From: Imbroritus primus
GTDB lineage: Bacteria; Pseudomonadota; Gammaproteobacteria; Burkholderiales; Burkholderiaceae
Direction: 5' to 3'
Assembly: GCA_000272025.2 (NCBI GenBank)
Contig: AKCV02000006.1
Span: forward strand, 107,110 to 171,109
DNA: 64,000 nucleotides
Positions 1 to 8,364 of this stretch are shown in pieces (the first letter of the stretch is position 1; every line of letters starts with the position of its first letter). The notes below the pieces were generated by a model. That model was given only the letters and a program-made list of their open reading frames with translations. It was not told the origin of the DNA and made no database searches. The position numbers were made by a program, and so were the translations under genes.

Positions 1-196
1 TGCCCTTGTCGGCAGCCAGTTGCCGGATGGATGGCATGCGCATGCCGACGCGGAACACCCGCTCATCGATACGCAGACGTGCCCACTGGGTCACCTGCTC
101 GACCAGGGTCATTTGCTCCGATGGCACCAGATCGGGCATATGGGCGGTCGCCTCCACGGCAGATGCGGTCCGGGCTGCGGATTGAAGATCAGTCAT
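1..196 (-). CDS. MocR/GntR-type transcriptional regulator, N-terminal part (runs off the left edge)
   Basis: Only the first ~65 codons are in the window. The translation has a ~25-residue lead followed by a winged-helix start (EQMTLVEQVTQWARLRIDER, then GMRMPSIRQLAADKG), which is the GntR-type helix-turn-helix pattern. A start at 196 is preferred because AAGGAC lies about 7 nt upstream; an ATG at 202 abuts that sequence. The gene is divergent from an EamA transporter, and CTGTACAG repeats lie between them. This is a common arrangement for MocR regulators, which carry a C-terminal aminotransferase-like domain. That domain lies outside the window, so the MocR subtype is inferred. Confidence 0.7.
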   Translation of the reverse strand, partial: MTDLQSAARTASAVEATAHMPDLVPSEQMTLVEQVTQWARLRIDERVFRVGMRMPSIRQLAADKG

Positions 197-314
197 TTGC
201 ATGTCCTTGATGTCCTTGCTCGGGTGCAAGGCACGGCGCATCGGGCAAACAACCCGGGTAGGTCGCATGAAAATAATTGCGGCATGAACCCGGCGCTCTG
301 CGGAACGTGGTGCC

Positions 315-358
315 AACTGTACAGATAATGTTTTGACAAACTGTACAGGTACTGTACC
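315..358. promoter_or_regulatory. CTGTACAG-type operator repeats in a divergent promoter region
   Basis: Two copies of CTGTACAG (317-324 and 341-348) and a third partial copy CTGTAC (352-357) lie between the divergent regulator and transporter genes. The first two are direct repeats 24 bp apart. A GATAAT (324-329) and a TTGACA (333-338) are interleaved, so a bound protein would cover promoter elements. MocR regulators often recognise such repeated sites; the assignment to this regulator is inferred. Confidence 0.55.
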
Positions 359-378
359 GCCGTTATTGCATACCATCA

Positions 379-1338
379 ATGACATTGCAACCCTGCATGC
401 CGGCTTTCATGAACCATCCCCGCACCCTCGAGTACCGTGGCCTCTGGCTGGGATTTGCCGGCGTGGCGATCTTCAGCATGACATTCCCGTTCACGCGCCT
501 GGCGGTGGCGGAACTGGATGCGACTTTCGTCGCGCTTGGCCGGGCGGTGCTCGCTGCGCCGCTGGCGATCTGCCTGCTTGCGGCACGCGGCGCACTGCGG
601 CCGGCACGGCTTCCGCGCGGGACGCAGTGGTACCGGCTGATCGGTACGGCGCTGGGCGTCGTTGCCGGCTTTCCGCTGGCATCTTCATGGGCCCTGCGGG
701 ATGTCCCGGCGGCCTACGGCGGCATTGTCGTCGGCCTCCTGCCGCTGGGGACCGCGGCCTTCGGGGCGCTGCTGGCGCGCGAGCGTCCCTCGCTTGCGTT
801 CTGGATGAGCGCAGTCACCGGCAGTGCCATGGTGCTTGCATTTGCGATGTGGAATGGCGGCGGAGCCTTGCGCCCGGCCGACTGGATGCTGTTCGTCGCG
901 GTGTTCTTCGGTGCCTTCGGCTACGCGGAGGGCGGCAAATTGTCCCGCGAACTGGGCGGGCCGGAAACCATCAGCTGGGCGCTCGTGATTTCGCTGCCGG
1001 TGCTGCTGCCGGTCGTCGGCGGACTGGCATGGACACAGGCCGACAGCCTCGCACGTGCGTCGTCGCATGCCTGGCTCGGCCTGGGGTATGTGACGGTGTT
1101 TTCATCGTTCGTCGGGTTCCAGTTCTGGTACCGTGGGCTGGCGCTCGGGGGCATCGCGCGTGTCAGTCAGATACAATTGCTGCAGCCATTTATGACACTG
1201 GCTGGCGGGTGGCTGCTGCTGGGCGAATCGATGGATGTCACGACCATCCTGTTCGCCCTTGCCGTCATCGCCGTGGTAGCAGCCGGCCGGCGCGCGCCGG
1301 TGGTGCCGGCGCCGCACGTTGCCGCATCAAATCCTTAA
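379..1338 (+). CDS. EamA/DMT family inner-membrane transporter
   Basis: A 319-residue hydrophobic protein with the ten-helix, two-repeat layout of EamA (drug/metabolite transporter) proteins. The first repeat begins at GLWLGFAGVAIFSMTFPFTR and contains a Pro-Phe-Thr motif. The second repeat begins near residue 170 and ends with the conserved QLLQPFMTLAGGWLLLGE segment. Substrate is not readable from sequence; many relatives export amino acids or their derivatives. No clear Shine-Dalgarno precedes 379, and an in-frame ATG at 409 is an alternative. It is followed closely by RidA and an aminotransferase, so a role in amino-acid metabolite efflux is plausible. Confidence 0.85.
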   Translation: MTLQPCMPAFMNHPRTLEYRGLWLGFAGVAIFSMTFPFTRLAVAELDATFVALGRAVLAAPLAICLLAARGALRPARLPRGTQWYRLIGTALGVVAGFPLASSWALRDVPAAYGGIVVGLLPLGTAAFGALLARERPSLAFWMSAVTGSAMVLAFAMWNGGGALRPADWMLFVAVFFGAFGYAEGGKLSRELGGPETISWALVISLPVLLPVVGGLAWTQADSLARASSHAWLGLGYVTVFSSFVGFQFWYRGLALGGIARVSQIQLLQPFMTLAGGWLLLGESMDVTTILFALAVIAVVAAGRRAPVVPAPHVAASNP

Positions 1339-1373
1339 AACAAGAATCACCGACCAAAGAAGTGGAGATTAGA

Positions 1374-1835
1374 ATGAGCGTTTCTGTTTACGATACCCTG
1401 GCCCGCCTGAACATCACGCTGCCGGCCGTATCGGCACCCGCTGCCGCCTACGTGATGGCAACGCAGTCGGGTAATACAGTTTACCTGTCGGGCCATATCG
1501 CCCGCCGCGATGGCAAGCCGCTGGTCGGCAAGCTCGGCCAGACCATGACGACCGAAGAAGGCAAAGAAGCCGCGCGCAATATCGCCATCGACCTGCTGGC
1601 GACGCTGCACGCCCATACCGGCGACCTGAACCGCGTGACGCGCATTCTCAAGCTGACCAGCCTGGTCAATTCGACCACCGAGTTCACCGAACATCATCTG
1701 GTGACCAACGGCGCCTCGGAACTCATCGGCGAGATTTTTGGCGACAACGGCAAGCACGCACGCTGCGCCTACGGCGTGCCGCAGATTCCGCTGGGCGCCT
1801 GCGTCGAGATCGACATGATTGCTGAAGTGGCCTGA
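1374..1835 (+). CDS. RidA family protein (enamine/imine deaminase-like)
   Basis: A 153-residue protein with the YjgF/YER057c/UK114 fold signature: a hydrophobic SGNTVYLSGHIARRDGKPL stretch near the N-terminus, the central RVTRILKLTSLVNST segment and the terminal RCAYGVPQIPLGACVEIDMI segment that holds the conserved Arg and the Pro-Leu-Gly motif. This is the longer RidA-like form with a ~20-residue N-terminal extension. RidA proteins hydrolyse reactive enamine or imine intermediates released by PLP enzymes, which fits the aminotransferase gene immediately downstream. The start is set by ATG at 1374 after GTGGAGATTAGA; a longer open frame upstream overlaps the transporter and is a shadow. Confidence 0.88.
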   Translation: MSVSVYDTLARLNITLPAVSAPAAAYVMATQSGNTVYLSGHIARRDGKPLVGKLGQTMTTEEGKEAARNIAIDLLATLHAHTGDLNRVTRILKLTSLVNSTTEFTEHHLVTNGASELIGEIFGDNGKHARCAYGVPQIPLGACVEIDMIAEVA

Positions 1836-1929
1836 TTCCGAACACCGTATGACGAAGCGGGTCCGCTTCCGGATCCGCTTCCACCCTGCTCCACGTTCGA
1901 CCCTAGACCGACCCCACAAGAGACTTCCA

Positions 1930-3129
1930 ATGGATGCTCCGCTACGCCCGACCTTCTCCCGCCGTGCTGCTGCACTGACCAGCTCGGCCATCCGTGAAAT
2001 CCTCAAGATCACCGAGCGCCCCGAGATCATCTCGTTCGCCGGTGGCCTGCCTTCGCCGGCGACCTTTCCGGTCGAGGCGCTGCAGGCGGCCTGTGCCAGG
2101 ATCTTTGCGGACAATCCGCACGCGGCGTTGCAGTATGGTCCGTCGGAAGGTTACGGGCCGCTGCGCGAGTGGATCGGGAAGCGTCATGGCGTGGCACCCG
2201 GCCGCGTGCTGCTGACCACCGGCTCGCAGCAGGCGCTCGACCTGATCGGCAAGGTCATGATCGATGCTGGCAGCCCGGTCCTGGTGGAAACGCCGACCTA
2301 CCTCGGCGCCCTGCAAGCCTTCTCGCTGTTCGAGCCGAATTTCGTTTCCGTGCCATCGGACGAATCCGGCCTGCAACCGGAAGCACTCACCCCTGAACTC
2401 ACGGCAGGCGCCCGCTTCCTGTACGCGCTGCCGAATTTCCAGAACCCTACCGGCCGCCGCCTGCCGCTGGCACGCCGCCAGGCGCTCGTGGAGCGCGCCC
2501 GCGCGCAAAACCTGCTGCTGGTGGAAGACGACCCGTATGGGGAACTGAGCTACGGTGGCGACCAGCTGCCATCGCTACTGTCGATGAATCCGGATGGTGT
2601 GATCTATCTCGGGTCTTTCTCCAAGATCCTCGCACCGGGCTTGCGGCTGGGCTACATCATCGCGCCTGAGGATATCCTGTTCAAGCTGGTGCAGGCCAAG
2701 CAGGCCGCCGACTTGCATACGCCGAGCTTTACCCAGCGCCTGGCGTGGGAAGCCGTCCATACGGGCTTGCTCGACCAGCATATCCCGGCAATCCGCGCGC
2801 TGTACGGTGCGCAGTGCCAGACCATGCTCGACGCCTTGGCCGCGCACATGCCGGAAGGCGTGACGTGGACCCGTCCTGAAGGCGGTATGTTCATCTGGGT
2901 AACGCTGCCCGAGGGCATGGACAGCCTGACCATTCTCGAGGCAGCCATTGCGCGGAATGTGGCCTACGTACCGGGTGCGCCGTTCTATGCAAACAACCCC
3001 TGTACCAACACGTTCCGCCTGGCTTTCGTGACGGTGCCGCCGGAGCAGATCCAGCGCGGCGTGGCGATCCTGGGCGAAGTCGTGCAGACTGCCCTGGCCG
3101 CGCGCAAGCCGGCTGCCGCCATGGCGTGA
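1930..3129 (+). CDS. PLP-dependent class I/II aminotransferase (LysN/2-aminoadipate type)
   Basis: A 399-residue fold-type I aminotransferase. Visible landmarks are ISFAGGLPSPATFP near the N-terminus, TTGSQQALDLIGK (cofactor phosphate region), the NFQNPTGRR motif, VEDDPYGELSY with the pyridine-binding Asp, and GSFSKILAPGLRLGYI holding the Schiff-base Lys. The overall pattern resembles LysN-type and MocR-associated aminotransferases that act on branched-chain, aromatic or 2-aminoadipate substrates. The start at 1930 gives MDAPLRPTFSRR; the upstream in-frame ATG at 1819 lies within the RidA gene and is unlikely. Probable operon with RidA and EamA. The true amino donor cannot be read. Confidence 0.88.
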   Translation: MDAPLRPTFSRRAAALTSSAIREILKITERPEIISFAGGLPSPATFPVEALQAACARIFADNPHAALQYGPSEGYGPLREWIGKRHGVAPGRVLLTTGSQQALDLIGKVMIDAGSPVLVETPTYLGALQAFSLFEPNFVSVPSDESGLQPEALTPELTAGARFLYALPNFQNPTGRRLPLARRQALVERARAQNLLLVEDDPYGELSYGGDQLPSLLSMNPDGVIYLGSFSKILAPGLRLGYIIAPEDILFKLVQAKQAADLHTPSFTQRLAWEAVHTGLLDQHIPAIRALYGAQCQTMLDALAAHMPEGVTWTRPEGGMFIWVTLPEGMDSLTILEAAIARNVAYVPGAPFYANNPCTNTFRLAFVTVPPEQIQRGVAILGEVVQTALAARKPAAAMA

Positions 3130-3159
3130 TCCAGCCGGGCCGGCCAAGGGGCTGGCCCG

Positions 3160-5625
3160 CTACTTCGCCTCCGACATGGCGGCGAGCACTAGAGACCAGG
3201 GCGCACCCCGCTGTACGTCTACCACCTGCATGGCATTGCGCCCGTCACGAAATTCGGCGCGCCGGCGACGATAACGCTCCGCGTAGCTATCGCTGGCCCG
3301 CAGTGCATCCTCGCATGCGGCGCGTCCGCGCGCGTCTCCCCCACGCCAGAGACGATACTGCTGGCTGGCCGGCAGCCCCGACATCCTTAGCAGACACGCG
3401 TAGGCATTCAGCCCTCTTCGCGCCCGCAGGAGCGAAACGATGCACGGCATGCCATCGCGATCGTCCGCTCTATAGACCGCCTCCCGCTGTGCCATGGAGA
3501 GCGGTAGCGTAGCAAGCCAGCGGCAAAGCGGCTCGACTGGCAGACGTTTGTCCAGCAGAACTGCGAGTAGCGACCTTCCATTGGCATCGTGCGTACAGAG
3601 CACTTGGGTGAGTTCCACGGCTGGCAGCTGCAACTGCCGCATGGCATTGGGCAACCAGGTATGCCGCTCGCCACTGCCTGGCATCCATGCAGCGTGGAAA
3701 AGCGGATATGGCAGATCGTGCCGCTCGGTGAGCAATACAACCTGCTGGGCGGGCTGCAGGCCAATCCGCTGCAGGAACGCCATGCAGTTCTGACGCAACG
3801 CCGTCGATACCGCGTCCGCCCGCCGTTCATGTACCGGGGCGCGACAAGCATGTTGCAGCACCTTGCGCGCGAGCAGCATGCGATAGGACGACGACAGGCC
3901 GAACCGGTCGGCGATGTGCGCAACCGCCGCGGCGACATCCACTCCATCGCCACGGGCCAGCAGTATACAAAGCCAGCTATCACGATCCCGGTTGCATTCG
4001 GTCAGCAGATCGAGCACCTGCTCGGGCGCAAGGCTGCATCCGGTGCCTGGCGCAAGGAGCCGGCCGATATTGTGCCGGGCGCATGCGTGCCCCAGGCTGC
4101 GCCAGAACAGTCCCGGGCTGTCGTCGGAGCGCTTCTGGAACAGGTTGAACTGCATGGCGGGCGATAGTTCGGCAGCCTCGAGGAGCCGCTGCACAGCTTC
4201 GATCCGCTGCCTGTCACCCTCCCGCAACGCATCGCCGATGCTATGACCACGCCAGTCAGGTCGGTCGCAACGCACGTCGAACCATGCCATCAGCAACGCA
4301 TGCCGCGCCTGCTCGGGCAACGCGCGCAAGGACTCCGCGCATGCAGCCTGCAAGGAGTCGGTACTGCCGGTATCGAAAAGATGATGGAGGATGTCGAGCG
4401 TCATGCTGCCCGGCACGATCGTGATGTCCCTGGATGTCCGTGGGCGGTCATCCAGCACGAGGCTGACGGGCGCCGTGTAATAGGCCATGCGCTCACGTGC
4501 GCCCAGGAAGTCATCCGCCATCAGCACGGCACACTTGGCCGCGTCGCCGCGACTAACAGTGCGCACATGCCGAGCCGGATGACGGGTATCGAACAGCGTC
4601 GTGACAAAACGCCTTTCGCCTGCTTCGGATGTCTTGATCTGCAGCCCCAGCACCAGCGGATGGCGCGCCGCCAGCAGGACGCGCACGGCCCGGGACTTGC
4701 CACTGCGCACCATCTCCGTAAACGCCTCGCACAGGTAATTGCCCCACTCGGCATGGGGCAACAGGGTACGCCGCCCCTGCTGCAGCAAGTTCCGGAAGCC
4801 AGCCTCCAGCGCATGGTCACGATCGGCGGCATCCTGCACCGTGGCATTCCCCGAAGAAACCGGATCCGCACCGAGAAACCGCGCCGCCCACCACATGGCA
4901 AGCTGCGTTCGCGGCAGCGCTGCGACTGCAGGAGACATCACGGGCTGCAACACACCGTGCGCACGTATGGACCGGTATGGCACGAACTTCTTTTCATGTC
5001 GCCACTCCGGCATGAGAGGAATTTCTTCCCCTGCAGCGCGCCAGCTGACCGCGACAGCATCGCTAGTCGACCGGGCGGCATCGAACGCCCAGCACCGGCT
5101 GGCGATGGCGTGCATCAACGACGCGGGCGGCCCTGCACTGAATGCAATGCCATGACTGGCGAGGTACGCCAGAAAACGCGTGGTGCAGAAAATCCTTCGC
5201 GCATCGAATGCGTTTGCGCCATGCTCCGCTACGAACAGACGCATCACCAACGCGACGGCATGCGCTGCGATCTGACCATGCGGAGCGGGGGATGGATGAG
5301 CGCAAGCTGCTTGCAAATGCTGCCGCATGACTTCGAGCGCTTCGCGCGGCGTGCGCGCAGAATCTGCCGCCAGCACCGCAGGAGGACTGGCGGCATAGTC
5401 GTGGCGCGTACAAGCCAAGGGCGGCGGCGCCTGGCCCAGGAACAGCCGGACAAATGCAGTCACGTTACGCGGATGGATCATGGCATGGCTGATCAGCATA
5501 TCCACCATCTGCTCGGCTGCACGCCATGCCTGTACCTGCCCGGGCGAATCCTTCGGCATCGGATGTCCATCCGGGGATGAGGCGCGTGTTGCGGACCACG
5601 GGTACGAGCAGTTTGACGAAAACAT
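3160..5625 (-). CDS. Large repeat protein with a ShET2/EspL-like segment; candidate secreted effector
   Basis: An 821-residue soluble protein without a Sec signal or membrane helix. The start at 5625 is chosen because GGGAGGAAG sits at ideal spacing; the longer frame from 5655 lacks this. The N-terminus is Ser-rich. Residues ~310-356 (ARHPLVLGLQIKTSEAG, then RRFVTTLFDTRHPARHVR) resemble the His...Asp part of the ShET2/EspL type III effector cysteine-protease domain: His322 and Asp346 are 24 residues apart and are followed by the H-V-R motif. No Cys is visible in the expected upstream region (~235-250), so activity is doubtful. From ~487 to ~780 there are degenerate repeats of about 42 residues, each ending in L(S/P)xxQ and followed by DxxG, perhaps ankyrin-like. 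No secretion apparatus is in the window. The family call is from memory of the motif and is tentative. Confidence 0.55.
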   Translation of the reverse strand: MFSSNCSYPWSATRASSPDGHPMPKDSPGQVQAWRAAEQMVDMLISHAMIHPRNVTAFVRLFLGQAPPPLACTRHDYAASPPAVLAADSARTPREALEVMRQHLQAACAHPSPAPHGQIAAHAVALVMRLFVAEHGANAFDARRIFCTTRFLAYLASHGIAFSAGPPASLMHAIASRCWAFDAARSTSDAVAVSWRAAGEEIPLMPEWRHEKKFVPYRSIRAHGVLQPVMSPAVAALPRTQLAMWWAARFLGADPVSSGNATVQDAADRDHALEAGFRNLLQQGRRTLLPHAEWGNYLCEAFTEMVRSGKSRAVRVLLAARHPLVLGLQIKTSEAGERRFVTTLFDTRHPARHVRTVSRGDAAKCAVLMADDFLGARERMAYYTAPVSLVLDDRPRTSRDITIVPGSMTLDILHHLFDTGSTDSLQAACAESLRALPEQARHALLMAWFDVRCDRPDWRGHSIGDALREGDRQRIEAVQRLLEAAELSPAMQFNLFQKRSDDSPGLFWRSLGHACARHNIGRLLAPGTGCSLAPEQVLDLLTECNRDRDSWLCILLARGDGVDVAAAVAHIADRFGLSSSYRMLLARKVLQHACRAPVHERRADAVSTALRQNCMAFLQRIGLQPAQQVVLLTERHDLPYPLFHAAWMPGSGERHTWLPNAMRQLQLPAVELTQVLCTHDANGRSLLAVLLDKRLPVEPLCRWLATLPLSMAQREAVYRADDRDGMPCIVSLLRARRGLNAYACLLRMSGLPASQQYRLWRGGDARGRAACEDALRASDSYAERYRRRRAEFRDGRNAMQVVDVQRGAPWSLVLAAMSEAK

Positions 5626-5916
5626 AGTCTTCCTCCCGTATCTGACAATCGACACACCGCGCCGCGCCGTTTAAAGCGCAGCAAGTCCCCGAGGCTATGG
5701 ATGACGCACGTTGACTCCAAGTAAACGATTGCAAACTGAACAGGCTGCTTCGCGCTTGCTGACAAACCCTGGCTGAGGCCGCTGCGCCGCAGCAACAGTC
5801 CCTACAGTTTTTTCTTGCAAGGCGTGGCGTCTTGTCCGAGAGTCATGCGCAGAGCACCGATGTGTCCTGCGGCGCACAGTCCGGCCGCACATCAATAGCC
5901 AGGGAGAATATCCATC

Positions 5917-7587
5917 ATGTGGAGTCAGATTTACGATCCGTTCAGCAATATGGCGTTATCCACGCTCGTCGCCGGCATCCCGATCGTCGTCCTGCTTGCG
6001 GGCATCGCGTTTTTCCATATCCAGGCGCACATTGCCGCGGCGCTCGCCCTCATCACCGGCATTATCGTCGCAGCCTTTGCCTTCGGCATGCCGGTGGAAA
6101 TGGCCAGCAAGGCAGCCGGACTCGGTATTGCCTCGGGCCTGTTCCCCATTGGCTGGATCGTGCTCAACATCATCTTCCTGCATCGCCTCACCACGCTGAA
6201 TGGCTCCTTCAAGGTGCTGCAGAACTCGATATCCGGCATCACCGAGGACCGGCGCCTGCAATTGCTCCTCGTGGCCTTTGCCTTCGGCGCGTTCTTCGAG
6301 GGCGCCGCCGGTTTCGGCACGCCGGTCGCGGTTACCGGCGCCATCCTCATCGGTCTGGGATTCTCGCCGCTGGCAGCCTCGGGGCTGGCGCTCATCGCCA
6401 ACACCGCGCCGGTGGCCTACGGCGCGCTCGGTGCACCGGTTATCGGCCTGGCTGCGGTCACCGGTCTTGACCTGCTCCAGCTGTCGGCCATGATCGGCCG
6501 GCAACTGCCCTTCTTCTCGGTACTCGTGCCGTTCTGGCTGATCTGGGCCTTCGCCGGTTTTCGCGGCATGCTGGCCATCTGGCCGGCCATTCTCGTCACC
6601 GGCGTCAGTTTTGCGGTGCCGCAGTTCCTGGTCTCCAACTTCCATGGCCCCTGGCTCGTCGACGTGATCGCCTCGCTGGTTTCGATGGGATGCCTGACGC
6701 TATTCCTGCGCGTGTGGCAACCCAAGGAAATCTGGCGCACGACCAAGCTGGCCGGCCGCAATGACGACTCCAAGGCGGAAGATCCGGAAGCGGCCGCCGC
6801 CGAACTGCGCAGCGGCGCCGCCAATATCTCGGTGGCGCGTGCCTGGCTGCCGTGGATCATCCTCACGGTATTCGTCTTCCTGTGGGGCATTCCGCAATTC
6901 AAGAAACTCGTGGACGCGTTATGGGCGTTCAAGTTCGCTATCCCGGGGCTCGACCAGATGGTCGTGAAGATGCCGCCGGTGGTGCCCGCTGCGCACCCGG
7001 AGGCGGCAGTGTTCAACTTCAACCTGCTCTCGATGGCAGGCACAGGCATTCTCGTTTCCGCGCTCGTGGGCGGCCTGCTGATGGGCTACTCCATTCCGCG
7101 TCTGTTCAAGGAGTACTGGAACACCATCAAGCTGGTGAAGTACTCGCTGCTGACCATCTGCGCCATGTTCGGCGTCGGCTATCTCACGCGCTACTCCGGG
7201 CTCGACGCGACGCTCGGCCTGGCCTTTGCGCATACTGGCGTGTTCTACCCGCTGTTCGGCACCATGCTCGGCTGGCTGGGTGTGGCGTTGACAGGTTCCG
7301 ACACCGCCTCCAACGTGCTGTTCGGCGGTCTGCAGAAAACCACCGCCGAGCAGCTGGGCCTGTCGCCGATTCTCATGGCCTCCGCCAACAGCTCGGGCGG
7401 CGTGATGGGCAAGATGATCGATGCGCAGTCCATCGTGGTAGCTTCGACGGCGACCAAATGGTACGGGCACGAAGGCACGATCCTGCGCTATGTGTTCTTC
7501 CACTCGCTGGTGCTCGCGCTGCTGGTGGGCGGGCTGGTGACGCTGCAGGCGTATGTGGATCCGTTTACGAGGTTGGTGGTGCACTGA
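5917..7587 (+). CDS. lldP: L-lactate permease
   Basis: A 556-residue multi-pass inner-membrane protein that matches the LctP/LldP family across its length. It has the characteristic early segment VAFAFGAFFEGAAGFGTPVAV, then NTAPVAYGALGAPV, and the C-terminal GSDTASNVLFGGLQ and LMASANSSGGVMGKMID blocks. It imports lactate (and related 2-hydroxy acids) with protons. ATG at 5917 follows AGGGAGAATATCC. The gene stands alone, without lactate dehydrogenase genes next to it, and ends at a strong terminator. Length is normal for the family. Confidence 0.95.
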   Translation: MWSQIYDPFSNMALSTLVAGIPIVVLLAGIAFFHIQAHIAAALALITGIIVAAFAFGMPVEMASKAAGLGIASGLFPIGWIVLNIIFLHRLTTLNGSFKVLQNSISGITEDRRLQLLLVAFAFGAFFEGAAGFGTPVAVTGAILIGLGFSPLAASGLALIANTAPVAYGALGAPVIGLAAVTGLDLLQLSAMIGRQLPFFSVLVPFWLIWAFAGFRGMLAIWPAILVTGVSFAVPQFLVSNFHGPWLVDVIASLVSMGCLTLFLRVWQPKEIWRTTKLAGRNDDSKAEDPEAAAAELRSGAANISVARAWLPWIILTVFVFLWGIPQFKKLVDALWAFKFAIPGLDQMVVKMPPVVPAAHPEAAVFNFNLLSMAGTGILVSALVGGLLMGYSIPRLFKEYWNTIKLVKYSLLTICAMFGVGYLTRYSGLDATLGLAFAHTGVFYPLFGTMLGWLGVALTGSDTASNVLFGGLQKTTAEQLGLSPILMASANSSGGVMGKMIDAQSIVVASTATKWYGHEGTILRYVFFHSLVLALLVGGLVTLQAYVDPFTRLVVH

Positions 7588-7630
7588 GGCTGGCGTCCAG
7601 TAACAGCCAGAGACACAACCTGATATCCGG

Positions 7631-7656
7631 AACGGCTCCTGCGGGAGCCGTTTTTT
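7631..7656 (+). terminator. Rho-independent terminator after lldP
   Basis: The hairpin AACGGCTCC-TGCG-GGAGCCGTT is followed directly by a T run (TTTTTT), 43 bp after the lldP stop codon. Confidence 0.9.
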
Positions 7657-7658
7657 AT

Positions 7659-8364
7659 TGGTCGAGCAGAACTATCTCTGCTTCATCGGATGCACACAGG
7701 AGATGCTTTGGCTGTAGCTATTGCAACTGATGCACTATCGTCGACAAGCAGTCGCATATCGACAGCAAAGACCGTGCGTGGAAATCGATGCGGATTCAAG
7801 CTGACAGATGAAGCCTACCGCTGCGGGATTAAGGCCAGGCAATGTATCGAGCAGGTACGACATTAGGGGGATGGCACATCGTTGAGGGTAGCGGCAGCTC
7901 AGAAAAATTCTCGTTCTCCTCCATTGCCGCGCATGCATCCAACTGCAACATATGTCCCCACCGACAAGGCGACCTCACAATAATTCACGAATTATTTGCA
8001 ATATGGAAAGAATTCGAAACAGGAAGTCCATCGGTTAACACGGCCGACCGTCATACCCGAGGAAGCTATCGGGAAGAGTGTTCCCTGACATCTTGCAGCG
8101 GCTGGCAATCCTATGGAAAGGAGGTGAGATGGTGGCATATCTTCAGATCACGTGAATTTTTGTAAAACGACGTCTGGCATCGCGTCTCTGCATTCCTAGA
8201 ATGTGCATGCATGCTCGCGAGAAAACACTGTGCTACCCCGTCGTCGACCAGGTACCTACGCGAGCATACAGCTCGATTTCCTGTCACCACGACTTGGCGC
8301 CAAGCGTTGTCTCGGCTGCATGAGAAACAGAGCCAAGCCCAAACCAGCACATCAAGGAGTATTC
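7659..8364. other. AT-richer intergenic stretch without a convincing gene
   Basis: About 700 bp of visibly lower GC than the flanks. Open frames here (for example 107 codons from 7842) have no recognisable protein pattern and no ribosome site, so none is called. The only striking element is a perfect Shine-Dalgarno followed by a nine-codon frame at 8129. The low GC continues into the gene at 8365, consistent with acquired DNA. Confidence 0.5.
8116..8155 (+). other. Strong Shine-Dalgarno with an 8-residue mini-ORF
   Basis: AAAGGAGGTGAG is an essentially complete match to the anti-Shine-Dalgarno sequence. It is followed at 5-nt spacing by ATG at 8129 and a frame encoding MVAYLQIT before TGA at 8153-8155. 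It could be a leader peptide for the gene starting at 8365 or a chance match in AT-rich DNA. No terminator-antiterminator pair was seen after it. Confidence 0.3.

Noticed and set aside
333..1835. 500-codon frame that would fuse an Arg-rich region to RidA
   Set aside because: The first part is an out-of-frame reading of the EamA gene; only the RidA part from 1374 is real.
4243..5580. 445-codon plus-strand frame
   Set aside because: Antisense to the 821-residue repeat protein, which has the better ribosome site and protein-like composition.
7842..8165. 107-codon frame in the AT-rich gap
   Set aside because: No ribosome site, no family pattern, and composition unlike a protein.
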